Position numbers and translations under genes: made by a program. Below the pieces are notes generated by a model. That model was given only the letters and a program-made list of their open reading frames with translations, was not told the origin of the DNA and searched no databases. A stretch of 64,000 bases of DNA. Source: Ignavibacteriales bacterium (GTDB lineage: Bacteria; Bacteroidota; Ignavibacteria; Ignavibacteriales; Ignavibacteriaceae). The stretch covers positions 99,215 to 163,214 of the forward strand of contig JADJIH010000018.1 in the NCBI GenBank assembly GCA_016707115.1, written 5' to 3'. Shown here one piece after another: positions 24,384 through 34,596 of this stretch (position 1 is the stretch's first letter; the number at the start of each line of letters is the position of its first letter).

Positions 24384-26969
24384 TTATAGAGAACTTCCCA
24401 CAATTTTTTCAACTTTTGCTAATGCAGTTATAATTTGTCCAACATCTTTTCCACCTGCAGTTGCAAGATGAGGACGCCCGCCGCCGCCGCCGCCCACCAA
24501 TTTAGCAAGCTCGCCAACAATTTTTCCGGCACTAAGTTTTTTGTCTTTAATTAAATCATCACTTACAACGGCAACAATGCCAACTTTATCATCAATTTGT
24601 GCTATTAAAACTCCAACACCGCTTTTAATTCTATTACGCATCTCATCACCAAAGGATTTTAATTCATCCATATTATCCGCATGAACTTTACCTTTATGAA
24701 TAGTTATATTCTTTTCTTCTGAAGATAAAGAAAGTATATGATCAAGCTGTTCGAGTTTTTCTTTAATTTTTAATTCGGATATTTCTTTCTCAAGTTTCTT
24801 TTTAACATCAAGAAGTTCTTCAATCTTTTGTTCAGATAATTTTATTTGTTCTGCTTGAGACTGTATAAACTTTTCAACTCCGGCTCCGGTAACAGCCTCA
24901 ATTCTACGTACTCCACTTGCGATTGATGATTCGCTAAGAATTTTAAACAAACCGATTTCTGATGAATTATGCACATGAGTTCCACCGCAAAATTCCATGG
25001 AAAAATCACCAAACTGAACAACATTAACTTTATCGCCGTACTTATCGCCAAAAAACATTAAAGCGCCCATTTTTTTTGCTTCATCAAATGGAGTATTGCG
25101 ATGATGTTTTAATTGATAATTTTTTCTGGTATTTACATTTACCATTGCTTCTATTTGATTTATTTCATCAGCAGTAAGTTTAGCAAAATGAGTAAAATCA
25201 AAACGTAATCTATCAGGACCGACATAAGATCCAGCTTGCTGAACATGAGTTCCGAGAACTGTTCTTAAAGCTTTGTGTAAAAAGTGAGTAACCGAGTGAT
25301 TTCGCATAATATCCCAGCGGCGAGTTACATCAACTTCAGCAAAAACTTCGGTACCAATTTTTAATGAACTTGAATTAGCCGAATTGATTACATGGATTAC
25401 CAGGTTTTCAATCTTTGTAACATCAACAACATCATAGGATTTAGAATCAACAACAAGTATTCCTAAATCATCTGTTTGCCCACCAGATTCAACATAAAAT
25501 GGTGATTTATCAAGAATTACAAAGGTGTTTTCGCTATCAGTTTTAATTCCTATTATTTTTGCTTTTGTTTGAAGTTCATCATAACCAGTAAAGATTGTTG
25601 GATTTGAATCAACCAGATTGAATCCTGATAAATCATTTAATGTAATACTAACTGAGGCAAACTTATCTTTTGAAGCTTCTCGTCCGCGAACTTTTTGTTC
25701 ATTCATCAGTTTGTTAAATCCATCTTCATCGATGCCAAAATTTATTTCCCTTGCCATTACGTTTGTTAGGTCTACTGGAAATCCAAAAGTATCATAAAGT
25801 TTAAAGACATCTTCCCCAGGAATCACTTTTATTTTTTGCTTATTAAGTTTATTAACTATCTCGTTAAATAATTCAATTCCACGATCAAGAGTAGCATTAA
25901 AACTATCTTCTTCAGCTTTGATGATCTTTTTTACATAATCTTTTTTCTCGACAACTTCTGGAAAAACATCACCCATCGTTTCTACAAGAACATCTACAAG
26001 TTTATAAAGAAAAGGATCTTTGAGATTTATTTTTCTGCCGTAACGAGCTGCACGTCTTAAAATTCTTCTTAGAACATAACCACGCCCATCATTGCCTGGA
26101 ACCGCGCCATCTGCAATTGCAAATGTTAGAGCACGTATATGATCCGCAATTACACGCATCGGAATTCTATCTTCTTCTTTATCATACTTTACTTTAGAAA
26201 GTTTAACAACTGCATCAATAATCGGAGTAAAAACGTCTGTTTCGTAATTTGATTTTTTATTTTGCAATACTGCACATACTCGTTCAAATCCCATTCCTGT
26301 ATCAACATGTTTTGCTGGAAGTTCATTAAGCTTTCCTGTTTCATCACGATTGTATTGAATGAAAACCAGATTCCATATTTCAATACATTCCGGTGAGCCA
26401 GCGTTTACAAGTTCAGCATTCTCCAGATCATCACTTATGTTTACATGGATTTCTGAGCAGGGACCACATGGACCAGTTTCACCCATTTCCCAAAAGTTAT
26501 CCTTCTCAGCAAACTTTAAAATGTGATTTGGATTTATATCAGTTTCTGATTTCCAAAGTTCTAGTGCTTCATCATCATCTTTATAAACTGTTGCCCATAA
26601 TCGTTCCTTTGGCAGTTTCCATACCTCAGTTAATAATTCCCATGCCCAGCCGATTGCTTCTTTCTTGTAGTAATCACCAAAAGACCAGTTGCCAAGCATT
26701 TCAAACAAAGTATGATGATAAGTATCGTGACCAACTTCTTCCAAATCGTTGTGCTTGCCGGAAACACGAATACATTTTTGTGTATCAACTGCTCTTTTAT
26801 ATTCACGAGTTCCGGTTCCCAGAAAAACATCTTTAAACTGATTCATTCCGGCGTTAGTAAAAAGCAAGGTCGGATCATCAAAAGGAACTACAGGGGATGA
26901 ATGTACAATACGATGTTCTTTACTCTTAAAAAAATCTAAAAATTGCTGACGAATTTGTCGTGAAGTCAT
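24384..26969 (-). CDS. alaS: Alanyl-tRNA synthetase
   Basis: 861 residues. The class II catalytic core opens with FLDFFKSKEHRIVHSSPVV. The editing domain has HSVTHFLHKALR (HxxxH) and FCGGTHVHN (CxxxH), the four zinc ligands. The C-terminal C-Ala domain ends in GGGGGGRPHLATAGG. All parts are present and the length is slightly below the 870-880 typical of proteobacterial AlaS. It is cytoplasmic and charges tRNA-Ala. It is first in an operon with radA, and divergent from the sigma-TonB fusion gene 142 bases away. Confidence 0.98.
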   Translation of the reverse strand: MTSRQIRQQFLDFFKSKEHRIVHSSPVVPFDDPTLLFTNAGMNQFKDVFLGTGTREYKRAVDTQKCIRVSGKHNDLEEVGHDTYHHTLFEMLGNWSFGDYYKKEAIGWAWELLTEVWKLPKERLWATVYKDDDEALELWKSETDINPNHILKFAEKDNFWEMGETGPCGPCSEIHVNISDDLENAELVNAGSPECIEIWNLVFIQYNRDETGKLNELPAKHVDTGMGFERVCAVLQNKKSNYETDVFTPIIDAVVKLSKVKYDKEEDRIPMRVIADHIRALTFAIADGAVPGNDGRGYVLRRILRRAARYGRKINLKDPFLYKLVDVLVETMGDVFPEVVEKKDYVKKIIKAEEDSFNATLDRGIELFNEIVNKLNKQKIKVIPGEDVFKLYDTFGFPVDLTNVMAREINFGIDEDGFNKLMNEQKVRGREASKDKFASVSITLNDLSGFNLVDSNPTIFTGYDELQTKAKIIGIKTDSENTFVILDKSPFYVESGGQTDDLGILVVDSKSYDVVDVTKIENLVIHVINSANSSSLKIGTEVFAEVDVTRRWDIMRNHSVTHFLHKALRTVLGTHVQQAGSYVGPDRLRFDFTHFAKLTADEINQIEAMVNVNTRKNYQLKHHRNTPFDEAKKMGALMFFGDKYGDKVNVVQFGDFSMEFCGGTHVHNSSEIGLFKILSESSIASGVRRIEAVTGAGVEKFIQSQAEQIKLSEQKIEELLDVKKKLEKEISELKIKEKLEQLDHILSLSSEEKNITIHKGKVHADNMDELKSFGDEMRNRIKSGVGVLIAQIDDKVGIVAVVSDDLIKDKKLSAGKIVGELAKLVGGGGGGRPHLATAGGKDVGQIITALAKVEKIVGSSL

Positions 26970-27111
26970 ATTTACCTTTGTAAAAATTTTGAAGGTAAAA
27001 ATAACAAATTAACACTTAAGCGGGAACTGGGTTATTGGGGTATTATCAAGGTTTTACCTGAGATGATTTTGGCAATAAAATTGCATAAAAAACTATCCTT
27101 GTAAACAAATT

Positions 27112-30100
27112 ATGAATGCCGCAATGTCAGAAAACAAACAAACAACCGATAGTGAATTACTACTTCAAATAGTTGGTTATAATTCAGATGCATTTGAACA
27201 GCTATACAATCGCTATTCTGCAACTATTTATTCATTGATTAAAGAAATAGTAACGAATCCTAAACTGGCTGAAAAAATACTGCTTAACGTGTTTTCAGTT
27301 TTCTTAAAACGCATTGATCATTACAGTACAAACAGTAATAATATTTTTACCTGGCTTACATTGCTTGCAAGGAATATTTCTATCGATACTCTCAAAAGAA
27401 TGAAATTTATTGAAGATATACCAATTTATTCTGATGATTATGAAATTGAATTTATACTTCCAAATCTTTCACAAGAAATAACTTTAATAAATCTTGATGA
27501 AAGAGAAACACTTGGCGAAAAGATTAAATCGTATAAAAACCACCTTACCGAAGTGCAAAATTTGGTTTTATCTCTTATTTATTTTGAAGGATTGAATGAA
27601 GAAGAAATTGCAAAGCGATTAAATGTACCGGTTGCTACTGTTAGACAAAAAACTATAGGTATAATGGAAAGTCTTCATAATCAGTATACTGGGAAAGTTG
27701 AACAAGGCATAAATAATAAAGAGCTGCTTAGTCTTGTTAAGTTAGAATCACTGGGATATCTCTCTTCTGAAGAAAGAATGTTATTTAATCAGATGAGAAA
27801 CAATGATCCTGATTTTTTGTGGAAAGAATATGGCGAGTACCAAAATTTAACGGCATTGCTTTCAACTGCTATTACAATTACAAAACCGGCACATGAGCTT
27901 AATGCTGAATTGAAAAATATTTTTACAAAAATCTTGCAAGGAAGTGACGTTGAATATCCAATAATAGCCTCTGAAATTCCTGTTGCAGAGACAATAATCA
28001 ATTCTATACCGGAACCTCTACCCGAAAAAATGAAAGCTCCGGAAGTAAAAGAGAAGGTAGAGACTAAAGAAGAAAAAGATGCAGGTTTCCACATCAGATT
28101 TAGAGAACGTGACCCTAAAGAACTAAGCTTACTTAAAAAACTTGAAACTGTTGAGGTAAAACCAACACCAGCTCCTGTTTATGCTAAGGTGGAAAAGGAA
28201 ATTCAGTTTAGAGATTATAGAACCGCAGTTAAAAAGCCCAATGTTTTAGCGGACAGAAAAGATTCTGTTTTAAACAACAATGATATTATTAAAGCAGTTA
28301 TTACTGAGGATAACATAGTACAAAATAAAATTTCAAATACTGAAATACAGAAACCAGATCTCCAAATTGAGAATGATGATCCTCTGATAATAATAGAAGA
28401 AACTAAACCGATAATGGTTAAGGATAATGCAACTGTTAATAATAAATTGATTCCAAACAGCAGTATTAATCTTAAAGAGATTTTCAAAAAAGAAGATAAG
28501 ACATCAGACAAAAATGAAAACAATCAGGTTAATGCAAAGACAGAGAACATAATTCAAACCAAATCGGTTACTCCGGCTATTGAAAACCAAGATATAAAAC
28601 CAAAGACAAATGAAGTAATTAACGTGATTCAGAAAACAGCTAGTGTAGCCACAAAAGAAGAGAATGTAATTCCGAACAAACCTGCTATGCCTGTGGTTGC
28701 CAATTCTGATATAAAGTTTAAAACTAATGAACCCCCAAAAGAATTTAGAAGAAGCAACATTTTTGTTGATAGGGAAGAAAAAGCGGTTCAGCAAAAACCA
28801 GTTGCTCCAGTAGTTGAAAAGTCCGATATAAAAATTAAAACAAATGAAGCCCCAAAAGAATTTAGTAAGAGTAATCTATTTGTTGATAAAACCATTAAGC
28901 CCATTGAACAAAAATCACCTGTTTCCATAGTTGAAAAAACTGAAATCGTAAATAAACCAAGTGAATTGTCCAAAGAGAACAAAATAACAGAAAGTACGAT
29001 TTTAAAAGTTGAACAGACATTACAAAACAAACCCTTCGAGCCTGTCGTTAATAATTCAGACATAAAGATTAAAACAAATGAACCTCCAAAAGAAATACAG
29101 AAACAAAGACCTTCAGTAGTAAAAGCCGAAACATTAGCTCAAATTAATCTGAAAGCAAAGACTACGGAACAACCTGAAGTTAAAACAAACGAACAGAAGA
29201 AAGAAATCAGTAAAAATGTTACTAGTATTGAGAAAAATGATCTAGCAATCCAAACTGCAGTAAGCACACCTGTAATTGCAAAGACTGAAATAAGGTTCCG
29301 AACAAATGATACTATAAAACAAAAAGAAGAGATTAAGCCAGAAATTAAAGAAGATTCAAACTTATCTAAGAGTGTCAACCCGTTGGTTGATAGATCAAAC
29401 TTAAGGATAAGAGAGACTGTTTTTACTGAGAAAATTAGCAAGCCGGAAACAAAGGATAAAAATACAAGTTCCTCGGTTAACCAATCCAACACAGATAACG
29501 AAATAATACCTGCAGTTAAAGCTTTAACAGACTCAATAAATATAGACGAAATATTAACCAAGATAGAAGATGATAAACCCGCAATTGCTGAAATCAGTGA
29601 AACAGATTCTTATGAAAAAGAAATAGTTAAGCTTAGAAAAAAACTTAGACGAAATATTTTAGTTTCTGCTGCATTAATTGCAATCATAGTTGCATCATCA
29701 ATATTTATTTATTTGAAATTTCAACAAGTTCCCTTAACAGTTACTAGCTCTGCTGCCGGATCTGAAAAATTAAATTTAACCGGCCAATCCAATCTTGTTC
29801 TTAATAATGAATATAATCCATCAACAGAATCCGAAATTACTGAGGAGGCAATTGAAACCCTTTCTTCTAAAGAAACAGTAACAGATCAAAAAGTTATAAT
29901 CCCGCCATTACCTGAAAGTTTAACAAAAGAGGAAAGTACTTTATTTGCTTCTAATGTGAATAGTAATAGCCTGGCAAGTAATGATGAAAAAGAAACAACA
30001 CAAACAGCAGCAGCAAAAACAGAAACGATAATTCCACCAAAAGAAATAAAAAAAATTGAAGAAGAGACTGCATTCTTTGTAGCCGTTGAAGAGATGCCCG

Positions 30101-30366
30101 AATTAGTTGGGGGATTAAAAACACTACAAGGCAAAATCAAATATCCTGAGATAGCAAAACGGGTTGGCGTTGAAGGTAAAGTATTGGTGCAGGCTGTTGT
30201 TGATGAAACCGGAAATGTTATTTCAGTAAGTACAATTAAAGGTATTGGCTCTGGATGCGATGAAGTTGCAATGGACGCCGTTCGTAACAGTAAATTTACA
30301 CCAGGCAAACAACGTGGGAAGAATGTGAAAGTTCAGGTAACTATTCCGATTGTGTTCAAGAAATAA
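27112..30366 (+). CDS. ECF sigma factor fused to anti-sigma-like, membrane and TonB C-terminal domains
   Basis: One uninterrupted frame of 1084 residues. Residues about 26-95 are sigma-70 region 2 (DAFEQLYNRYSATIYSLI, FTWLTLLARNISIDTLKR) and about 144-195 are region 4 (LTEVQNLVLSLIYFEGLN, EEIAKRLNVPVATVRQK). Residues about 202-275 resemble the anti-sigma protein at 34593 (LGYLSSEERMLFNQM, FLWKEYGEYQNLTALLS). Then come about 560 residues of Lys/Glu/Pro-rich linker with degenerate repeats, a single membrane span near 848-871, a periplasmic segment, and a TonB C-terminal domain at about 996-1084 (YPEIAKRVGVEGKVLVQAVV, GSGCDEVAMDAV). The topology predicts sigma inside and TonB outside. It is followed by a terminator. 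It may be a membrane-tethered sigma factor controlled by energy transduction or proteolysis; that is inference. Confidence 0.88.
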   Translation: MNAAMSENKQTTDSELLLQIVGYNSDAFEQLYNRYSATIYSLIKEIVTNPKLAEKILLNVFSVFLKRIDHYSTNSNNIFTWLTLLARNISIDTLKRMKFIEDIPIYSDDYEIEFILPNLSQEITLINLDERETLGEKIKSYKNHLTEVQNLVLSLIYFEGLNEEEIAKRLNVPVATVRQKTIGIMESLHNQYTGKVEQGINNKELLSLVKLESLGYLSSEERMLFNQMRNNDPDFLWKEYGEYQNLTALLSTAITITKPAHELNAELKNIFTKILQGSDVEYPIIASEIPVAETIINSIPEPLPEKMKAPEVKEKVETKEEKDAGFHIRFRERDPKELSLLKKLETVEVKPTPAPVYAKVEKEIQFRDYRTAVKKPNVLADRKDSVLNNNDIIKAVITEDNIVQNKISNTEIQKPDLQIENDDPLIIIEETKPIMVKDNATVNNKLIPNSSINLKEIFKKEDKTSDKNENNQVNAKTENIIQTKSVTPAIENQDIKPKTNEVINVIQKTASVATKEENVIPNKPAMPVVANSDIKFKTNEPPKEFRRSNIFVDREEKAVQQKPVAPVVEKSDIKIKTNEAPKEFSKSNLFVDKTIKPIEQKSPVSIVEKTEIVNKPSELSKENKITESTILKVEQTLQNKPFEPVVNNSDIKIKTNEPPKEIQKQRPSVVKAETLAQINLKAKTTEQPEVKTNEQKKEISKNVTSIEKNDLAIQTAVSTPVIAKTEIRFRTNDTIKQKEEIKPEIKEDSNLSKSVNPLVDRSNLRIRETVFTEKISKPETKDKNTSSSVNQSNTDNEIIPAVKALTDSINIDEILTKIEDDKPAIAEISETDSYEKEIVKLRKKLRRNILVSAALIAIIVASSIFIYLKFQQVPLTVTSSAAGSEKLNLTGQSNLVLNNEYNPSTESEITEEAIETLSSKETVTDQKVIIPPLPESLTKEESTLFASNVNSNSLASNDEKETTQTAAAKTETIIPPKEIKKIEEETAFFVAVEEMPELVGGLKTLQGKIKYPEIAKRVGVEGKVLVQAVVDETGNVISVSTIKGIGSGCDEVAMDAVRNSKFTPGKQRGKNVKVQVTIPIVFKK
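28560..29130 (+). repeat. Degenerate tandem repeat in the linker of the sigma-TonB fusion
   Basis: The encoded unit is roughly KPxxPVVxxSDIKxKTNExPKEF, often followed by xxSNxFVD. Clear copies are PVVANSDIKFKTNEPPKEF, PVVEKSDIKIKTNEAPKEF and PVVNNSDIKIKTNEPPKE, with weaker copies on each side (PAIENQDIKPKTNEV, PVIAKTEIRFRTND). The spacing is about 40-60 residues. The DNA repeats are diverged, so the protein pattern is clearer than the base pattern. Confidence 0.8.
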
Positions 30367-30392
30367 TTATTTCTCTAATAGAATTCAGCAAG

Positions 30393-30422
30393 AAAAAAGG
30401 CACAATTACTTGTGCCTTTTTT
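30393..30422. terminator. Bidirectional terminator between the sigma-TonB and subtilase genes
   Basis: The stem GGCACAA/TTGTGCC with loop TTAC is flanked by six A on the left and six T on the right, so it can work for both convergent genes (ending at 30366 and 30450). Confidence 0.9.
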
Positions 30423-30449
30423 GTGCCTTATAAAATATAAGTCGAACAC

Positions 30450-33400
30450 TTACTTAATTAGCACCATCTTCTTTGTATCAACAAAAGTTCTTCCACTGCT
30501 AACAGCTTTTATCTGATATATATATGTACCGGAAGTAAGAGCAGATGCATTGAAAGTAGCTTTTTGATATCCAGCTTCTACTGAGCCATTAACTAATGTT
30601 GTTACCAACTCACCAATTGCGGTGTAGATTGAAATTATTACTTCAGCTTTTTCCGGAAGTGAATATTCAATCGTTGTAGAAGGATTAAATGGGTTCGGAT
30701 AGTTCTGATATAGTGTATATTCATCTGGCGCGTTTACATCAACTTCAATAACTGGTGAATATTCACTTGTTCCATCAAGATCAACTTGTTTTAATCTATA
30801 AGAATATTTACCAACCGCTAAACTCTTATCCATATAAGAATAATTATTTCTTTCTGTTGATGTTCCTTTGCCTGAAACAAACGAAACGTTAGTCCACGCA
30901 TTTGCTCCATTTAATTTTCTTTCAACCTGGAATCCGCTGTTATTTGTTTCTGTTGCTGTTGACCAGTTGAGAGTAACATTATTTCTATCATTGTTAGCAA
31001 CAAAAGAAGTTAATTCAACCGGGATTATTGAGATTTCCATTGTAACTGGAACTGTTACAGTAGAGCTAACAGGATCATTACTTGCAACAACTAAATCCAT
31101 TGCGTAGCTGCCAACCGGATAATCTTCCGCATGAAAAGTTAATTCAACATCAACTGAGTTGCCGTTAAATAATGTACCGCTGTTCACATTGTTTGATAAC
31201 CAATCCGGCTCTGATGCAAATTCCAATGCTAAATTGTTAGCAACATAATTTGCATTGTAAGCTACTTGCAATCCATCATTACCTGCAGCATTTTCAATTC
31301 CAACAGTTGCGGAATTAAGAGTTGCGTTCATATTGTTATAGTAAACTACAATTTTACCATTTTGATGAATCACAACCTGGAAGGTGAGTGACCCTGTGCC
31401 GCTATATTTTTGCCAATTTGTAAACTGAATGTAAAACTTGTTTCCATCCTGTAAACGATGAACTGTTCCCTGGGTTCTTCCATCTAAATCATCCCAGAAC
31501 ATAGCAACCATACTATTTGGAACAGCAACACCAGGAATTTGTGCATTTGAGTAAGTTGCATTAGACAATGCTGTAAAGCTCAAAAATCCATTTGTGCTTA
31601 AATACACATTTGAATATTCAGTACCATAAAACTTAACGTTAAATCCAAGCGGAATAGCATTTGTGTATCCATCATCAAGATCTCCATTTGCGAATGTCAC
31701 CGCAACTGCATTTGGATTAGCTGTAATATCGGTCCAAACATATTGTGGTCCGTTTGGTTCATTACTGTCTTTCCATTTGTAGCCAAATAAATCCGGTCCG
31801 CCGTTGCCGTCAAAACTTACACCGTTTATTTCTTGAGAATAATTCTTCAAAGAATATTCTGGCAGATCTGAAAGTTCATTATGTCTAGCAATATATCTTG
31901 CACTTATAACACCTTCTGGAAATGTATTGTTTTCAAGAGTTACAGAAAAATCCAATGTAGATGGGTTTGCAGAAATATTTGAAACTGTAATAGTATCAAC
32001 AACAACATCCATAGGATTAAGTATATGATGCAAACTGCTTGGTGTAACAGATATTTGTGGTGCTGCCAGCGTTGTACCTGTTGCACTGTTTGATAGTGGA
32101 GACCAGTTGCCCCATACATCTTTAGCTTTTATTGAGAAATAATAAGGTGTAGCAAAACTCAATCCTTCAACAAGGTAGGATTCCATTCCGCCGGCTGTGT
32201 CCGGTATTGTTGTAAAAGGAAGTTGTGTTGCATTATAAAAAGTTGTTGAATCATTTATTGGTGATGTTGAAAAACGAATATCAAATCCTGTTACACCATT
32301 CATTGATGAATCATAAGGAACAGTCCACTGAAGTGTTAAGCTTTTAGAGGTAGGATCTCCGGCGCTTAAATCTACAACTGGATCAGGTGCTGTTGAATCT
32401 GCAGTTCCTAAACTTAAGAAAGCAGCATAAACATCAATTAATCCTCTTCCGTAATTATTATCTTCACCAGCTGCGCCCAAATCAATTGCTGTATTGTATA
32501 ATGCTTCAAGTATCTGTTTACCGGTTAAATTAGGTGCAAATTGTTTTAGTAGTGCCACAGCTCCAGCAACATGAGGTGAAGCCATTGATGTACCGCTTAA
32601 AACGGTATAACCTGTTGCAGAACCTGATGAGCGAACATTAACACCAGGAGCAGAAACTTCGGGTTTTATTAGAAGTGATCCGGTTCCTCCGCAAAGAGAT
32701 GGACCACGACTAGAAAAACTTGCAATGGGATTTGTATTTCCACCAATGTATAAAGCCCCATCAATAGCGGCAGTACACATTACATTTACATCATTAGTAT
32801 TAATATTTTTTGGTTTTGTAATTGTAGATGTTCCAGGTCCATTGTTACCAGCTGAAAATACCACGGCAATACCAGCAGCCTCAACAGCATCAAGTGTGGT
32901 TTTATAAATTCCTGAACATTCATTAGTTACATCCGGATCATACCAGCTATTGCTTATAACATCAGGCATGTCAGATATTGTTAATGGATTTCCATCAGGA
33001 TCTATTGCCCACTGAAATGCCGCTACTGAATTAGAAGTATGCGGGCTAGTACAAATTGTTTTTGCTGCAATCCATTCCGCATCAGGAGCAACGCCAACAG
33101 TATCGCCAGTTGTTGGAGAATATCCCACCATTGTTCCCATTGTATGGCTACCATGACCATCGCAATCACTTGGAACCGTAGTCCCACCAACCGGATCGAA
33201 CCAGGCTTGATTGCTTGGAACGTGATTTCCTCTCCATTTAAAATTTAATGCAGGATGACTTGGAAACACACCTGTATCGATATCCATTACTAATCTACCC
33301 TGACCTGTAATTCCCTGTGCCCATAATAAGTGAGCATTTATAATTTTTACTCCGGGTTCTACGGATTCTGTACCTTCAATATAATTTTCAACCGTTTCAG

Positions 33401-33833
33401 GTCTGTCTAACTCTAAAAAAGCGTCAAGATCCATCTCAGCCACATCTAATCTTGTCATTAACTCATTAATAATTTGTGGTTTAGCTTCTACCACAAACAT
33501 GTTAGAAATCCAGAATGCCTGGTAAGTAAATACAGCAGCAGATTCTGATTTTTCGTCTAGATAAGATTTCAAACTAGCTTGTGTATTTTCAGCATTTTGT
33601 TTAAGAGCAGTAATAACCTGATAAGCTCTTTGCTGTAAGGTAGATTTTTGGCTGTATAATTGTTGATCAAGAGTGGCTAAATCAACTTGCGATCGAAGCA
33701 GAACGAGAATTTTTATATAATCATTCTGGTTAGCTTTATTTAGAGCTTGTTGTAATCTGGAACTTATTTCCACCTGTGAATAGGTAAATGAAGTAACCAG
33801 GAAAAGAAAAAAGAACAGTAATAGTTTTTTCAA
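30450..33833 (-). CDS. Secreted subtilisin-like protease with type IX sorting domain
   Basis: 1127 residues. A signal peptide (KKLLLFFFLFLVTSFTYS) precedes a propeptide-like helical region (about 20-145). The S8 catalytic domain follows, with Asp in VMDIDTGVFPSHP, His in DCDGHGSHTMGTM and Ser in LSGTSMASPHVAG. A fibronectin type III domain (PDPVVDLSAGDPTSKSLTLQ) and beta-rich domains come next. The end is a Por/T9SS type A sorting domain (YQNYPNPFNPST to GTYIYQIKA) that directs export through the type IX system and removal of the tail. It probably digests external protein. It converges with the sigma-TonB gene and diverges from the second sigma operon. Confidence 0.95.
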   Translation of the reverse strand: MKKLLLFFFLFLVTSFTYSQVEISSRLQQALNKANQNDYIKILVLLRSQVDLATLDQQLYSQKSTLQQRAYQVITALKQNAENTQASLKSYLDEKSESAAVFTYQAFWISNMFVVEAKPQIINELMTRLDVAEMDLDAFLELDRPETVENYIEGTESVEPGVKIINAHLLWAQGITGQGRLVMDIDTGVFPSHPALNFKWRGNHVPSNQAWFDPVGGTTVPSDCDGHGSHTMGTMVGYSPTTGDTVGVAPDAEWIAAKTICTSPHTSNSVAAFQWAIDPDGNPLTISDMPDVISNSWYDPDVTNECSGIYKTTLDAVEAAGIAVVFSAGNNGPGTSTITKPKNINTNDVNVMCTAAIDGALYIGGNTNPIASFSSRGPSLCGGTGSLLIKPEVSAPGVNVRSSGSATGYTVLSGTSMASPHVAGAVALLKQFAPNLTGKQILEALYNTAIDLGAAGEDNNYGRGLIDVYAAFLSLGTADSTAPDPVVDLSAGDPTSKSLTLQWTVPYDSSMNGVTGFDIRFSTSPINDSTTFYNATQLPFTTIPDTAGGMESYLVEGLSFATPYYFSIKAKDVWGNWSPLSNSATGTTLAAPQISVTPSSLHHILNPMDVVVDTITVSNISANPSTLDFSVTLENNTFPEGVISARYIARHNELSDLPEYSLKNYSQEINGVSFDGNGGPDLFGYKWKDSNEPNGPQYVWTDITANPNAVAVTFANGDLDDGYTNAIPLGFNVKFYGTEYSNVYLSTNGFLSFTALSNATYSNAQIPGVAVPNSMVAMFWDDLDGRTQGTVHRLQDGNKFYIQFTNWQKYSGTGSLTFQVVIHQNGKIVVYYNNMNATLNSATVGIENAAGNDGLQVAYNANYVANNLALEFASEPDWLSNNVNSGTLFNGNSVDVELTFHAEDYPVGSYAMDLVVASNDPVSSTVTVPVTMEISIIPVELTSFVANNDRNNVTLNWSTATETNNSGFQVERKLNGANAWTNVSFVSGKGTSTERNNYSYMDKSLAVGKYSYRLKQVDLDGTSEYSPVIEVDVNAPDEYTLYQNYPNPFNPSTTIEYSLPEKAEVIISIYTAIGELVTTLVNGSVEAGYQKATFNASALTSGTYIYQIKAVSSGRTFVDTKKMVLIK

Positions 33834-34020
33834 TGTATCACTCCTTAATGTTTGACTGTCAAATTTAACAAGTTATTATTACTGCTTCAAATATTTTGAG
33901 AAATTTTAATTGAAGAGGTGTAATAATGATTATTATCAGACTATGGAATAATTGCTTTTTTGGCTTCGCACATATACTTTAGAATAGTAAAATGATTTAG
34001 AACTTATTATTATTGAAAAA

Positions 34021-34596
34021 GTGGATACACAAATAGCTGATATAGAATTATTTCAAAAAATCTCTAACCGCGATTCCAAAGCCTTAGAAAGTTTGTATGA
34101 TAGGTACAGTCCTGTTTTATATACTTTGGTTAAACGAATTGTTGTTGATAAAGAAGTTGCCGAAGAAATTCTTGCAGATATTTTTGTAATAATCTGGCAG
34201 AAAAGTTCAATGTTCGATATTAATTCGGGTAATCTCTATTCCTGGTTGATAAATCTTTCGAGAAACAAAGCCCTGGATTTTATCAGACGTGAAAAATCAT
34301 TGATTACCGATGAGTATAATGATGAATATGAAAATGTTTTTATAATTCCAACTATCTCTACGCTTATTCCTTCAAATGATTTAGATAAAACCTTTAGTAA
34401 CAGGGAAAAAATATATTCTGCTGTTCATAATTTAACCGAAGCACAACAATACGTTTTATCCTTAGCTTATTATGATGGATTAACAGAATCAGAAATTGCT
34501 AAAAAACTTAACATACCTTTATTAACTGTTAAATCGAAAATACGTGTGGCTCTTAACAGCGTTAAAGAAAATCTTGCAAAAGAGGAAATCCAATGA
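34021..34596 (+). CDS. ECF-type RNA polymerase sigma factor
   Basis: 191 residues from a GTG start. Region 2 is at about 16-90 (ALESLYDRYSPVLYTLVK, VAEEILADIFVIIWQKSSM, YSWLINLSRNKALDFIRRE) and region 4 at about 135-185 (LTEAQQYVLSLAYYDGLTES, EIAKKLNIPLLTVKSKIRVA). It resembles the sigma part of the fusion at 27112. It overlaps the next gene by four bases (ATGA), which encodes its likely membrane anti-sigma partner. The promoter region is shared with the divergent secreted protease (187 bases). Confidence 0.92.
   Translation: MDTQIADIELFQKISNRDSKALESLYDRYSPVLYTLVKRIVVDKEVAEEILADIFVIIWQKSSMFDINSGNLYSWLINLSRNKALDFIRREKSLITDEYNDEYENVFIIPTISTLIPSNDLDKTFSNREKIYSAVHNLTEAQQYVLSLAYYDGLTESEIAKKLNIPLLTVKSKIRVALNSVKENLAKEEIQ

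Noticed and set aside
26393..26836. 147-codon plus-strand ORF within alaS
   Set aside because: alaS is complete and conserved across this stretch; the antisense product resembles no protein.
27060..27111. Bacteroidota-type promoter (TTTTGG...TATCCTTG) before the sigma-TonB gene
   Set aside because: Match is partial and spacing (about 22) uncertain; such matches are frequent in AT-rich DNA.
28560..29130. Tandem repeats in the linker as a CRISPR or non-coding repeat
   Set aside because: They are in frame, diverged at DNA level and conserved at protein level.
28504..29561. Antisense ORFs of 91-140 codons opposite the linker of the sigma-TonB gene
   Set aside because: They mirror low-complexity Lys/Glu codons of the plus-strand gene, have hydrophobic, family-less products and no ribosome sites.
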